Shown here in pieces: positions 1 through 9,944 of a DNA stretch of 64,000 nt. Under the pieces are notes generated by a model. That model saw nothing but the letters and a program-made list of their open reading frames with translations, was not told the origin of the DNA and made no database searches. How positions within the stretch are numbered: the stretch's first letter is position 1; the number at the start of each line of letters is the position of its first letter. This DNA comes from Arthrobacter sp. Hiyo8 (GTDB lineage Bacteria; Actinomycetota; Actinomycetes; Actinomycetales; Micrococcaceae). The stretch spans positions 4,154,001 to 4,218,000 of the forward strand of contig AP014719.1 of NCBI GenBank assembly GCA_001549895.1, given 5' to 3'. Made by a program: the position numbers and the translations under genes.

Positions 1-874
1 ATCCCGTGGACGATGCACTGATGGGCATCACGCACGTCCTCCGCGGTGAGGACCTGCTCAGCTCCACGCCCCGGCAGATCGCCCTCTACCGCGCGCTTTA
101 CGCCATCGGCGTGGCTGAGTACATGCCCGAGTTCGGCCACCTTCCCTATGTCATGGGCCAGGGCAACAAGAAGCTTTCCAAGCGCGATCCGGAATCCAGC
201 CTGTTCCTGCACCGTGAACGTGGGTTCATCCGTGAAGGATTGCTCAATTACCTGTCACTCCTGGGCTGGTCGCTGAGCGCCGATGAGGATATCTTCACCG
301 TGGAGCAGCTCGTGGCCAACTTCGATATCCACGATGTCCTGGGCAACCCTGCGCGCTTCGATATCAAGAAGGCCGAGGCCATCAACGGTACGCACGTGCG
401 CATGCTCACGCCCGAGGACTTCCGTCAGAGGCTCGTGCCGTACCTGCGTGCCGCAGGTTTCGTGGGGGAGATCCTGACTCCGCGCCAGGAAGAGATCCTT
501 GCCGAGTCCGCGCCGCTGGTCCAGGAACGGATCACCCTGCTGGGCGAAGCTCCCGAGATGCTCGCCTTCCTGTTCAAGAAGGACGACGCGATCGACATCG
601 CCGACGACGCCCGCAAGGGACTTCCCGAGAACCTGGTCGAGGTGCTGGACGCCGCGTTGGTTGCGCTGGAACCCTCGCCGACTGGACAGCGGAAAGCATC
701 CAGGCAGCGCTCAAGCAAGCGTTGGTGGAAGATCTTGGGATCAAGCCGCGCCTCGCGTTCGGCCCGGTGCGCACGGCAATCTCCGGCCGCCGCATCTCGC
801 CGCCGCTGTTCGAATCGATGGTCATCCTGGGCAAGGATTCCTCGCTCACCCGCCTGCGCGCGTTCCGCGGCTAG
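1..874 (+). CDS. gltX: Glutamyl-tRNA synthetase, C-terminal part (5' end outside window, one frameshift)
   Basis: Charges tRNA-Glu with glutamate in the cytoplasm. The window opens inside the class I catalytic domain: THVLRGEDLLSSTP is followed by KLSKRD, the KMSKS-type ATP-binding loop, and then the helical anticodon-binding domain. The frame breaks near 678, and the next frame continues with DWTAESIQAALKQ and ends at the stop at 872-874. I join the two as one gene because the halves together give a normal GltX C-terminus. One base missing near a G/C run explains the break. A tRNA-Glu gene lies 2.7 kb downstream. Identity is secure. Confidence 0.93.
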
Positions 875-886
875 TTCAGGCACTCC

Positions 887-1598
887 GTGATCAACGCACT
901 TCATGAGTCATTCGGCACGGTCCGCGGTGTCCTGTTCGACATCGACGACACCCTGGTGGACCTTGAGTACGCCATGACCACGGCCTTGCGTGACGTGAGC
1001 GAACACCTCCTGCCCGGCCTGGACCAGGCCGGGTGGGAGAAGTTCGGACGGATCTTCACGCACGAAACCACGCATTTCTATGACCGGTACCTAGCCGGTG
1101 AATTGACGTTCAACGAGCAGCGGCTCCTCCGTGGCCGCGCGGCCCTTGGGCATTTCGGCGTGGAGCTCGGGGGAGAGGACTCCCACACGTGGCTCAATGA
1201 CTACTCGCGCCTACAGCCCAGTTATGTCAGGGCGTTCAGCGATGTCCTGCCCGTCCTCGACGCCCTCGACGCCGCGGGCATCCCTACGGCGCCGTGAGCA
1301 ACAACGTTCACGACTACCAGCGGGTCAAGCTCGACAGTGCGGGCTTGCCCGGGTCTCGGTCCTTGTCGGAACGGACACCGTAGGCGTGCCCAAGCCGGAC
1401 CCCGCCATTTACCTGGAAGGGGTCCGTCGCTTGGGCACCACCCCGGCCGAGACCCTTTTTGTGGGAGACAACCGCCTTCTCGACGCCGACGGCGCCACTG
1501 CTGCCGGATTGCTGGGCATCTGGTTGAATCGCACTGGTGAGCTCGCCTCCGACTTTTCCGGCCGGGAAATAGACTCCTTGACCCGGCTGCTCGCCTGA
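887..1598 (+). CDS. HAD-superfamily hydrolase (two frameshifts)
   Basis: Haloacid-dehalogenase-type phosphatase; the substrate cannot be read from sequence. Motif I is DIDDT (nucleophile Asp18, acid/base Asp20), the motif III lysine lies in KPDP and motif IV in VGDN. Reading frame is lost near 1288, where YGAVSNN continues in another frame, and again near 1345, then runs to the TGA at 1596. A GTG start 12 bases after gltX is the only start compatible with the conserved N-terminus, and it lacks a clear ribosome site. About 237 residues after repair, normal for the family. Confidence 0.82.
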
Positions 1599-1608
1599 AG
1601 CTCTGCAG

Positions 1609-3067
1609 CTAAGCGCCCAGCCGGAACTTCCGCAGGAACACGAACGTTCCGATGGAACCCGCTCCCAGGACGCCCACAAGTCCGAGCGCCGTGCCGGTAT
1701 CCGACTTTTCAGCCATGCTCGACGGCGACACCGCCGCAGCTCCTTGATGCAGTTCCGCGGTGCCCGCCGCGATCCGCGCATTTCCGTCCGCGAGTTTGTC
1801 GGCACCGGTGGACAACTGGGCTGAGCCTGCTGCCAGTTTGGCGTTTCCATCGGACAACTTGGAGGCGCCCGCTGCCAACGCAGTGGAACCGTCAAGAAGA
1901 CCGGGTGAGGAAGGATCAGCAGGGCTGCCCTTGATCCCTGTCATCAGCGAGTCCGTACCTGCAGCCAAGCGGGACGTGCCCTCCGTCATGCTGGCGGTGG
2001 CTTTGAGGAGGCCCGGATGCTCAGGGTCGCCAGGTACGCCGTCCATGCCCACGCGGATCTTCGCGGTTCCATCGGCGAGCATTTGGGTTCCCAGAACCAC
2101 GCCCGGGACGCCGGATCCTGGCTGTTGAGCTTCTGGGCGAGGATGGCGAAACCGTCCGCCAGTTTGCCGGTCCCTGCTGCCAGCTTCCCGGTGCCGTCGG
2201 CGAGCCGTCCGGTGCCGGCGTGCAGTTGCGCCGCTCCGCCGAAAGCTGGCCAGCTCCGGCCTGCAATTGCGAGGCTCCGGCGTCAAGGCGGTGCGCGCCG
2301 TCGTTGAGCGCATTGATCTGGGCCTTCAGCGTTGCCAGGGGCACCACGCCCTGGATACCGTTGGCGGCGTCGGCGAGCTGCTGGAGCCCTGGGCCAACGC
2401 AGCGGAGCCGGTTCCCTTGGTGGGATCGTCTCCGGCACCCGGGTAGCCTTTCAGCTGGTCGGTGCCCGCCGCGAGCCTGGAAGCACCTGCATCGAGTTGG
2501 GCGGCACCGGAGTTGAGCTGGGCGGCTCCGCTGTTGAGCTGGTTCGCACCGTTGTTTAGTTGGGTGGCGCCGTCTCCGAGATTGTTTTCAGCATTGCCGC
2601 CCGGCGTCGGAGTCAGTGCCGCTGAAAGCTGCAGGGCACCCGCCGCGAGCTTCTGTGCGCCGTCGTCCACTTTGTAGACTCCCGGCGCAAGCTTGGCGTT
2701 GACGTCATTCTGGATTTTCACGGCCCCAGTTGCGAGTTTGTCGGCTCCGTCCTTCAACTGCTGGGCTCCCGGGCTAGTTTGCCTTGGATTCCGTTTTGGA
2801 CTTTTGAGGCGCCATCAGCCAGCTTGGCCGCACCTGTCCCGGCTTCCGCAGCTCCACCCGCAAGCCTTGCCGCGCCGTCCTTGAGCTGGCCTGCGCCGGC
2901 GGATGCCTGGCCTGCGCCGTCATTCAGCTGCGCCGACCCCGCCGCGATCTTCCAATGACCAGGGTGTAGAAGCCGAGGAGCGCGATCAACAGGAGTGCGA
3001 GCACGGCAATGGCGATTATCTGGGCACGGCTCCGCGTTCTGGTGGCAGTTGCAGGGTTCGGTGTCAT
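1609..3067 (-). CDS. Membrane protein with X-X-X-Leu-X-X-Gly heptad repeats (YhgE/Pip-like, several frameshifts)
   Basis: The protein has an N-terminal membrane helix (AQIIAIAVLALLLIALLGF), a long run of heptads of the type GAxxLxxG, and a C-terminal membrane helix followed by FLRKFRLGA. This heptad pattern is typical of YhgE/Pip-related cell-surface proteins, here without their multi-helix export domain. The start at 3067 (MTPNPAT) is chosen because GAGGAA lies just upstream. At least three frame changes, near 2330, 2760 and 2925, split it; their missing bases sit in GC-rich repeat units. The function is unknown; such proteins are often placed with TetR regulators, but none is in view. Confidence 0.7.
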
Positions 3068-3185
3068 GGGCAATTCCTCTCGATGACTTTCCCGACAGCG
3101 GCGCTGCTGCCAGGGATCCCCCATGTGACGCAGCTAACAGGCGACCCGGCCTGTAGCTGTGCCACGAAACAAGTGCGTGGCGTTG

Positions 3186-3201
3186 GTTACCGATTGGTAA
3201 C
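3186..3201. promoter_or_regulatory. Palindromic operator candidate
   Basis: GTTACC-GATT-GGTAAC has perfect 6-bp arms and is followed at once by CTTACC, which could pair with GGTAA as a second half-site. It lies 119 bases upstream of the leftward heptad-repeat gene, where a TetR-type repressor would be expected to bind. The regulator is inferred, not seen. Confidence 0.45.
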
Positions 3202-3315
3202 TTACCGAGAGTAAAGCTAAGACCCTGCCGATTGCAAGGGTTTTTTCGATGTCGTCATCCTTGCCGGGGGATTGTCGAGGTGCGCATCGGGCGGGCGCGG
3301 GCGTGCGCGGTCGAT

Positions 3316-3344
3316 TTGTGTGCATCGAAAGTCTCGGGTAAAGT
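3316..3344 (+). promoter_or_regulatory. Promoter for tRNA-Gln
   Basis: TTGTGT, a 17-base spacer and TAAAGT fit a housekeeping sigma promoter about 66 bases upstream of the mature tRNA-Gln 5' end. Confidence 0.5.
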
Positions 3345-3409
3345 AATTACTCGTGCTGAGGGGCACGGAGCGAAGGTTTACGCCATCGAATCCGGCCTAA
3401 AAGCGCCAA

Positions 3410-3481
3410 TGGGATATGGTGTAATTGGCAACACTACGGTTTCTGGTACCGTCATTCTAGGTTCGAGTCCTGGTATCCCAG
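3410..3481 (+). tRNA. tRNA-Gln (anticodon CTG)
   Basis: Full cloverleaf: acceptor TGGGATA pairs with TATCCCA, anticodon stem ACGGT/ACCGT encloses loop TTCTGGT with anticodon CTG, and the T arm holds GGTTCGAGTCC. CCA is not encoded. Confidence 0.95.
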
Positions 3482-3622
3482 CTCTGAATAATCCGCGAAT
3501 TTGCGCGGGAATTTGGAGTTTCAAAACGGTTCGCCGATTTGAAACAATGCTGGATGTATGAAATACTCATTCAGCTTGAATGCCGGAAGCGGTATTCAAT
3601 ATGGCAGTAAAACAAAGTGCAA

Positions 3623-3695
3623 GGCCCCATCGTATAGCGGCCTAGTACGCCGCCCTCTCACGGCGGTAACGCGGGTTCGAATCCCGCTGGGGTCA
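3623..3695 (+). tRNA. tRNA-Glu (anticodon CTC)
   Basis: Acceptor GGCCCCA pairs with TGGGGTC (one G-T pair). The anticodon stem CCGCC/GGCGG encloses loop CTCTCAC with anticodon CTC, and the T arm is GCGGGTTCGAATCCCGC. It lies 141 bases after tRNA-Gln; the two may share a transcript. Confidence 0.95.
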
Positions 3696-3703
3696 CAAAA
3701 TGA

Positions 3704-3738
3704 ATCCCCGGAACCATCAGGTTCTGGGGGATTTTTCT
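3704..3738 (+). terminator. Intrinsic terminator after tRNA-Glu
   Basis: Hairpin with arms ATCCCCGGAACC and GGTTCTGGGGGAT, loop ATCA, followed by a T-rich run (TTTTTCTTT). Confidence 0.8.
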
Positions 3739-3799
3739 TTGCCCAAAGTTCGTGTGGATTTCTCCCCTCAATAAAGGGGAGAGCAGCATGGCTGGCGGC

Positions 3800-4363
3800 T
3801 CAGGTGGTCTTCTGAAGGGCCTCTGCAGCATCCCTGACCTTGATGAGCGTGCGGAGGTTCCGCGTGGTGGTGCTCGCCTTGTAGCGGGTCTTTGCGGAGA
3901 GCTTGCTGAAGGGGCTGTCCAAGGTTCCTCCCGCCGGGGCTAGCCACGCCGTCGCCTCGGGACCCAGCCGGACTTGCTCGACGCCGCCCTGCCCTGGTGC
4001 GCCGAGGGCCGCGCCGGCGTCGAATAGTTCGTCCAGCATGGCCGCGTCCGAGGCGAGGGTGATGTAGCTGTGCGTGGTTTTATCGTCTGCCGGATAGGGG
4101 CAGGCTTCCACTAGTTCGGCAACCCTTTCGGAGCTCAGGACCACCACCCAGGCGTCGTAGCCAAATGCTGACCTCAAGCACTTTTCGAATTCGTCCTTGA
4201 CTCCCGCTGCGTCGAGCTCGCTCCGGAGCACCACGTTGCCGCTGGCCAGCAAGGTCTTGACGTCGGTGAAGGGGTGCGCCTTCAGGGCTGCTTTGAGGTC
4301 GGCCATCTTGATGTTGATCCCGCCCACGTTGATCCCGCGCAGGAACACGGCAAAGCTGTTCAT
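3800..4363 (-). CDS. DUF1697 family protein
   Basis: A 187-residue soluble protein opening with FLRGINVGG, then ASGNVVLRS, the signature of DUF1697, a widespread small family with no assigned biochemical role. The gene is intact and uses an ATG start. It converges on the tRNA genes and lies next to the leuCD regulator, but neither neighbour suggests a job. Length and motif order fit the family; function remains unknown. Confidence 0.85.
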   Translation of the reverse strand: MNSFAVFLRGINVGGINIKMADLKAALKAHPFTDVKTLLASGNVVLRSELDAAGVKDEFEKCLRSAFGYDAWVVVLSSERVAELVEACPYPADDKTTHSYITLASDAAMLDELFDAGAALGAPGQGGVEQVRLGPEATAWLAPAGGTLDSPFSKLSAKTRYKASTTTRNLRTLIKVRDAAEALQKTT

Positions 4364-4434
4364 GCGCCTACCCTACCTGCGCCCGTCTGCAGGTAGGGGC
4401 GAGGACGGGGAGGCTGGCGGGAAACGGGAAGCGC

Positions 4435-5153
4435 TTAGTCGTTGTTCTTGCGCAGGGCTTCGGTCAGTACCCGGGCGGCGTTGCAGACGACTTCGGCATG
4501 CAGGCGTCCGGGCTGGCGGGTCAGGCGCTCGATGGGGCCGGAGATGGACACCGCAGCAATGACCCGGCCGGAAGGGCCGCGCACCGGTGCGGAGACCGAG
4601 GCGACTCCAGGCTCGCGTTCGCCGAGGCTCTGCGCCCAGCCCCGGCGTCGTACTCCTGCCAGCACTGTCGGCGTGAACCGGGCGTTCTGAAGCCCGTCCA
4701 GGAGGCGGTCGTGGTCTTCCCATGCCAGCAGGATCTGGGCGGCGGAGCCGGCCTTCATGGAGAGCTGTGTGCCTACGGGAATGGTGTCGCGCAGGCCGAT
4801 CGGGCGTTCGGCCGAGGCAACGCAGACGCGCCAGTCGCCCTGGCGTCGGAAGATCTGGGCGCTCTCTCCGGTGGCGTCGCGCAACTGGATCAAGACGGGG
4901 CCTGCGGAAGCGATGAGCCGGTCTTCGCCGGCTGCCGAAGCAAGCTCGACAAGGCGGCTGCCGAGGACAAAACGCCCTTGGATGTCGCGACTCACGAGGC
5001 GGTGGTGGACGAGCGCCAGCGCAAGGCGGTGCACCGTGGGGCGGGCCAGCCCTGTTGCCGCCACAAGTTGAGCCAAGGTGGTTGGCCCGCCTCAAGTGCG
5101 TCGAGCACCTGGGCCGCTTTATCGATGACGCCGACTCCACTAGAATTGTCCAT
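4435..5153 (-). CDS. IclR-family regulator of leucine biosynthesis (NdgR/LtbR-like, one frameshift)
   Basis: The N-terminal winged helix-turn-helix (LAQLVAATGLARPTVHRLA) is followed by an IclR ligand domain (SMKAGSAAQILLAW, RRRGWAQSLGEREPGVASVSAPV). It is divergent from leuCD. In Streptomyces (NdgR) and Corynebacterium (LtbR) the gene in this position controls leuCD. The start MDNSSGVGVIDKAAQ at 5153 reads for about 22 codons, then loses frame near 5087, where GGGCC should be GGGCCC (EAGPTTLAQ). About 239 residues after repair. Control of leuCD is inferred from synteny and the palindromes in the shared promoter. Confidence 0.85.
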
Positions 5154-5159
5154 GTAATG

Positions 5160-5183
5160 ATATTGCCGTCTCAATATCTGAGA
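5160..5183. promoter_or_regulatory. Overlapping palindromes in the iclR-leuC promoter region
   Basis: ATATTG-ccgtct-CAATAT (5160-5177) overlaps TCTCA-atatc-TGAGA (5169-5183); both have perfect arms. They lie just upstream of the IclR gene and about 85 bases before leuC, as expected for an operator that serves both divergent promoters. Confidence 0.5.
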
Positions 5184-5265
5184 TGCAAGTTGTTTCACTG
5201 GCGCAGTTCGGATCACTGATGTTCAGTGGAAGTAGTCAAGCCAACCGCAGTGAAGGGAGCAGGCC

Positions 5266-6718
5266 GTGGAAAGACACTGGCCGAGAAAGTTTGGGATGCG
5301 CACGTGGTGCGCAAGGGCGAAGGCGAAGGAGTCAACGCCCAGCCCGATCTTCTGTTCATCGACCTGCACCTCGTGCATGAGGTGACCTCCCCGCAGGCCT
5401 TTGAGGGCTTGCGCCTTGCTGGACGACCCCTGCGCCGCCCGGACCTCACGATCGCCACGGAGGACCACAACACTCCGACCCTGGACATCGACAAGCCGAT
5501 TGCCGATCTGACCAGCCGCACCCAGATCCAGACCTTGCGGAACAACTGCAAGGAGTTCGGAGTCCGCCTGCACTCGCTCGGCGACGCCGAGCAGGGCATT
5601 GTGCACGTTGTCGGACCCCAGCTGGGCCTCACCCAGCCCGGCATGACGGTTGTCTGCGGCGATTCACACACCTCGACCCACGGCGCCTTCGGAGCACTCG
5701 CCATGGGTATAGGCACTTCCGAGGTGGAACACGTCATGGCCACCCAGACGCTGTCCCTCAAGCCGTTCAAGACCATGGCCATCAACGTTGAAGGCACCCT
5801 GCGTCCGGGCGTTTCGGCGAAGGACATCATCCTTGCAGTCATTGCCAAGATCGGCACCGGCGGCGGGCAGGGCTACGTCCTGGAGTACCGCGGCTCGGCC
5901 ATCCGGGCGCTCTCCATGGATGCCCGCATGACCATCTGCAACATGTCCATCGAGGCCGGCGCCCGCGCTGGCCTGGTGGCCCCGGACCAGACGACGTACG
6001 ACTACATGTACGGCCGCCCGCACGCCCCCAGGGCGACGAGTGGGATGCCGCCGTCGAATACTGGAACACGCTGCGCACCGACGACGACGCAACTTTCGAC
6101 GTCGAGGTGGACCTCGACGCCGATACCTTGGAGCCGTTCGTGACCTGGGGGACCAACCCGGGCCAGGGCATTTCGCTCAACGAGGCAGTGCCGTTCCCCG
6201 CGGACTTCGGTGACGAGAACGCCAAGCTGGCTGCCGAGCGCGCGCTGCAGTACATGGGCCTCGAAGCCGGGACGCCCATGAAGGACATCCGTGTGGACAC
6301 GGTCTTCCTCGGATCCTGCACGAACTCCCGCATCGAGGACCTCCGGGCCGCCGCCGATGTCATACGCGGGCGCGAAAAGGACCCCAAGGTCCGCATGCTC
6401 GTGGTCCCCGGCTCGGCACGCGTCCGCCTTGAAGCCGAAGCCGAGGGCCTGGACAAGGTGTTCAAGGAATTCGGCGCTGAATGGCGCTTCGCCGGTTGCT
6501 CCATGTGCCTGGGCATGAATCCGGACCAGCTGGAACCGGGGGAGCGCTGTGCCTCCACCTCGAACCGCAACTTCGAAGGACGCCAGGGCAAGGGCGGACG
6601 TACCCACCTGGTTTCGCCGGTAGTCGCCGCAGCTACGGCAGTCCGCGGAACGCTGAGCTCGCCTTCGGACCTGGAGCCCGCCTCTGTTTCCGCATCCACC
6701 ACCACCGACGCCGCCTAG
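5266..6718 (+). CDS. leuC: 3-isopropylmalate dehydratase large subunit (two frameshifts)
   Basis: With LeuD, isomerises 2- to 3-isopropylmalate in leucine synthesis using a [4Fe-4S] cluster. Seen: HEVTSPQAFEGLRLAGR near the N-terminus, DSHTSTHGAFG in the aconitase core, and cluster cysteines in GSCTNSRIEDLR and CSMCLGMNPDQ. I place the start at the GTG at 5266, behind AAGGGAG, reading GTG-GGA-AAG; one G is missing so the frame resumes at GGA 5268. A second break near 6030 (GCCCCCAG lacks one C) joins YGRPHAP to GDEWDAAVEYW. leuD follows 9 bases later in the same operon. Confidence 0.93.
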
Positions 6719-6727
6719 GAGGGCCCC

Positions 6728-7329
6728 ATGGAAAAGTTCACCACCCACACCGGCATCGGTGTCCCGCTGCGCCAGAGCAATGTGGACACGGACCAGATCA
6801 TTCCGCGGTCTACTTGAAGCGGATTACGCGTACCGGTTTCGAGGACGCCCTGTTCTCGGCGTGGCGGAAGGACCCGTCCTTCATCCTCAACCAGGAACCC
6901 TTCAACGCCGGCTCCGTACTGGTGGCGGGACCCGATTTCGGTACCGGTTCATCCCGCGAGCACGCAGTCTGGGCGCTGAAGGACTACGGCTTCAAAGCCG
7001 TGCTCTCGTCCCGGTTCGCGGATATTTTCCGCGGCAACTCGGGAAAGCAAGGCCTCCTGGCGGCCGAGCTTGCCCAGGACGACATCGAGCTCATCTGGAA
7101 AGTCCTTGAAAACGCGCCCGGCACCGAAGTCAAGGTGGACCTTGTGTCCAAGACCGTTGAGTGCGGAAACGTCGTCGCACCTTTCGAGATCGATGACTAC
7201 ACCCGCTGGCGCCTCCTCGAGGGCCTGGATGACATCGGACTGACGCTCCAGCACGAGGAAGACATCACGGCCTACGAGGCCACAAGGCCTTCCTTCAAAC
7301 CGAAAACCCTGCCGGCGCGCACCCAGTAG
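6728..7329 (+). CDS. leuD: 3-isopropylmalate dehydratase small subunit (one frameshift)
   Basis: Partner of LeuC carrying the swivel domain of the aconitase fold. NVDTDQIIP at the N-terminus and DFGTGSSREHAVWAL in the middle are diagnostic. The ATG at 6728 sits behind AGGAGGGCC. Frame is lost near 6808, where ATTCCG-GCG-GTC-TAC has lost one base. About 200 residues after repair, normal for the actinobacterial form. It is the last gene of the operon and is followed by a strong hairpin. Confidence 0.93.
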
Positions 7330-7358
7330 CGCGAACCGAGCAGCTTCCGTACCTTGAA

Positions 7359-7400
7359 AGGACCGGTGCACCCGAAAGAACGGGTGCGCCGGTCCTTTCC
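7359..7400 (+). terminator. Terminator after leuCD
   Basis: Long hairpin: arms GGACCGGTGCACCCG and CGGGTGCGCCGGTCC with one mismatch, loop AAAGAA, followed by TTTCC. Confidence 0.75.
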
Positions 7401-7832
7401 GTGTGCGTGACGCGTTTCGCGGGATGTGGCCATGGCCTGATCCCGGCGTTGTGCAGCTTCACCGAGAGTTCGGCACCGTCTTGCGCTTCCGGCCACATCC
7501 AGCGGACAACGGTCAATCCTCAAGCTCCATCCATCGGCTGACCGGAAGGTACAAGCCCGGCAAATCCGGACCAGCTCATTGTGCCGGGCCATTCTGGCAA
7601 CTGTGCCTCCATGGTTGTCGTTGGGGTTGGAATGAGGGTTATCCATGGATCGGGCACGAACGCGGGTCACTTACGGCCCATGCCGGGCGGCAACATGGGC
7701 CGTAAGTGACCCCGCGTCGCTGAAAGCCGGCCTTCGCCGCGCCCCGGCATTTCGAATCGGTAACGTCAGCTTTTATGCTTAGCTGGAGCCTTCGTAAGTG
7801 TGGGGCATCAACTCGTGAGGAAACCGGTATAG
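7401..7832. other. Intergenic stretch before murA
   Basis: No gene supported. Several short open frames exist on both strands but none has a ribosome site or a recognisable domain. The clear structure is the large palindrome at 7662-7715. The murA leader follows. Confidence 0.5.
7662..7715. repeat. 54-bp intergenic palindrome
   Basis: Arms GCGGGTCACTTACGGCCCATG and its complement (7694-7715) differ by one G and enclose an 11-base loop. The odd G probably reflects the same base dropout seen in the genes. There is no T run, so it is not a typical terminator; it resembles a repeated extragenic palindrome. Confidence 0.75.
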
Positions 7833-9158
7833 ATGAGTAGTGTTCTGACAATCCGCGGCGGCGTCCCTTTGACTGGCCGCGTCACCGTCAGAGGTGCCAA
7901 GAACCTTGTTCCCAAGGCCATGGTGGCTTCCCTCCTCGGCAACGAACCGTCGGTGCTGCGGAACGTCCCGGAAATCAAGGACGTCGAGGTGGTCACCAGC
8001 CTCTTGCAGCTCCACGGCGTGACTGTGCAGAAGGATCCCGTCACCGGCGATCTCACTCTGGATCCCAAGAATGCGAAGACGGCGTCCAGCACTGCGATCG
8101 ACGCGCACGCCGGGGACTCCCGTATCCCGATCCTGCTCTGCGGTCCCTTGATCCATGCGATCGGAGAAGCCTTCATTCCCGATCTCGGTGGCTGCAAGAT
8201 CGGCGACCGGCCCATCGACTACCACCTGAACGTGCTCCGCCAGTTTGGCGCCGTCGTCGAAAAGCGCCCGGGCGGCATCCACATCTCCGCTCCCAAGGGA
8301 CTTCACGGCGCCAAGATCTCACTCCCGTACCCGTCGGTGGGAGCCACGGAACAGGTCCTGCTGAGTGCCACCCGCGCCGAGGGCATCACCGAACTCAGCG
8401 GTGCCGCCACCGAACCCGAAATCATCGACCTCATCGCTGTGCTGCAGAAGATGGGTGCCATCATCAGCGTCCAGACCGATCGCACTATCCGGATCGAGGG
8501 CGTTCGGGACCTGGGTGGCTACGACCACCGCGCACTGGCAGACCGCAACGAATCGGCGTCGTGGGCTTCGGCTGCCTTGGTGACCCGGGGAGACATCTTC
8601 GTGGAGGGCGCTTCCCAGCGGGACATGATGACGTTCCTCAACACCTACCGCAAGGTGGGCGGCGGAATGGACATCCGCGAGGACGGCATCCGCTTCTACC
8701 ACCCTGGCGGAAAGCTGAGCCCGCTCGTCCTTGAGACGGATGTGCACCCGGGCTTCATGACCGACTGGCAACAGCCCCTGGTGGTCGCCCTGACCCAGGC
8801 TGAAGGCGTGTCGATCGTCCACGAAACCGTGTACGAAAACCGCTTCGGCTTCACCGACGCCCTGACCCGCATGGGCGCAACCATCCAGGTCCACCGTGAA
8901 TGCCTCGGAAGCGTGCCCTGCCGCTTCGGCCAGCGCAACTTCCTGCACTCCGCCGTCGTCTCAGGACCCACTCCGCTCAGGGGAACCGACATCGACATCC
9001 CCGACCTCCGTGGCGGATTCAGCCACCTCATTGCGGCGCTCGCCGCGACCGGCACGTCCAGGGTGACCGGGATCGACATCATCAACCGCGGCTACGAGCG
9101 CTTCACCGAAAAGCTCGCCGGCCTGGGCGCCGATTTCGACCTCACCGAATCCAAGTAA
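7833..9158 (+). CDS. murA: UDP-N-acetylglucosamine 1-carboxyvinyltransferase
   Basis: Transfers enolpyruvate from PEP to UDP-GlcNAc, the first committed step of peptidoglycan synthesis, in the cytoplasm. Intact, 441 residues. Lys23-Asn24 in RGAKN match the substrate-binding pair, and Cys121 in DLGGCKIGDRP matches the PEP-reactive cysteine of the flexible loop, the site attacked by fosfomycin in other MurA proteins. The C-terminal LRGGFSHLIAALAATG is typical. GTGAGGAAA precedes the ATG. The following plsC, gpsA and ddl make an envelope-building gene run. Confidence 0.93.
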   Translation: MSSVLTIRGGVPLTGRVTVRGAKNLVPKAMVASLLGNEPSVLRNVPEIKDVEVVTSLLQLHGVTVQKDPVTGDLTLDPKNAKTASSTAIDAHAGDSRIPILLCGPLIHAIGEAFIPDLGGCKIGDRPIDYHLNVLRQFGAVVEKRPGGIHISAPKGLHGAKISLPYPSVGATEQVLLSATRAEGITELSGAATEPEIIDLIAVLQKMGAIISVQTDRTIRIEGVRDLGGYDHRALADRNESASWASAALVTRGDIFVEGASQRDMMTFLNTYRKVGGGMDIREDGIRFYHPGGKLSPLVLETDVHPGFMTDWQQPLVVALTQAEGVSIVHETVYENRFGFTDALTRMGATIQVHRECLGSVPCRFGQRNFLHSAVVSGPTPLRGTDIDIPDLRGGFSHLIAALAATGTSRVTGIDIINRGYERFTEKLAGLGADFDLTESK

Positions 9159-9169
9159 CGGGGGACACC

Positions 9170-9944
9170 TTGAAGGAATCGGCCCAGAGCCGTGCCATGT
9201 TCGCTGTTCTTGCGGGACTTGCACGACCGCTCATGAACGTCCTCATGGCAAAGAAGTGGGAGGGGACCGACAAGCTTCCCGCGGGTGGCTTCATCGCCGC
9301 CCCGAACCACTGCACCGAGATCGACCCCATCGTCGTGGGGCACATGCTCTACAACATGAAGCGTCCGCCGCATTTCCTCGCGAAGGCGGGCCTCTTCAAG
9401 GCGCCGGTCCTCGGCAGCCTGTTGCGCGCCACGAACCAGATTCCCGTGGAGCGCTCGACGACGGGGCGAACCGCTCGTTGCAAGCCGCCCAGGAAGTGGT
9501 GGATGCCGGCGGCGCCATCATCATCTATCCGGAGGGTACCCTGACACGCGATCCGGATTTGTGGCCGATGAAGGGCCACACGGGAGCTGCCCGCCTGGCA
9601 ATCCAGACGGGTGCCCCTGTGGTTCCCATTGCCCATTGGGGTGCCCATGAGGTGTTTCCCGTTACGCCAAACGCCTGCACGTGTTCCCGCGGAAGACATC
9701 CCGCATCCTGGTAGGCGATCCCGTGGACCTCAGCGCTTTCCAGGGTCGGCCGCTGGACCGGGCCACCCTGGTTGAGGCTACGGACATCATCATGGTTGCC
9801 ATCACGGAGCTTCTTGCTACCTTGCGCGGGGAAGAACCGCCCAAGGAACGCTGGGACCCTGCTGCCCACAATCAGTCGAAGCACGGCCGCTTCCAAGCGA
9901 CTGAGGGAACCGCGGGCACCGATGGTACGGACGGACCGAAGTGA
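9170..9944 (+). CDS. plsC: 1-acyl-sn-glycerol-3-phosphate acyltransferase (two frameshifts)
   Basis: Acylates lysophosphatidate at the membrane in phospholipid synthesis. NHCTEID is the catalytic NHxxxxD box and IIIYPEGTLTRD the substrate-binding PEGT box. Start is TTG at 9170 behind ACGGGGG. Frame is lost near 9465 (GGGGG read as GGGG before GANRSLQAAQEVV) and near 9660 (VFPRYAKRL), then continues to the TGA at 9942. Its stop overlaps the gpsA start by four bases (GTGA), so the two are translationally coupled; GpsA makes the backbone this enzyme's pathway needs. Confidence 0.88.

Larger units (their letters stand above)
3068..3409. other. Intergenic stretch between heptad-repeat gene and tRNA genes
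   Basis: No gene is supported here. It holds a 16-bp palindrome (3186-3201) and a promoter for the tRNA genes (3316-3344), listed separately. Confidence 0.6.

Noticed and set aside
3410..3695. tRNA genes as an integration site
   Set aside because: Both tRNAs are followed by host genes with normal codon use; no integrase or duplicated tRNA end nearby.
7401..7660. Short leftward frames as a small gene after leuD
   Set aside because: No ribosome site, no recognised domain, and the frames run through the terminator and palindrome.
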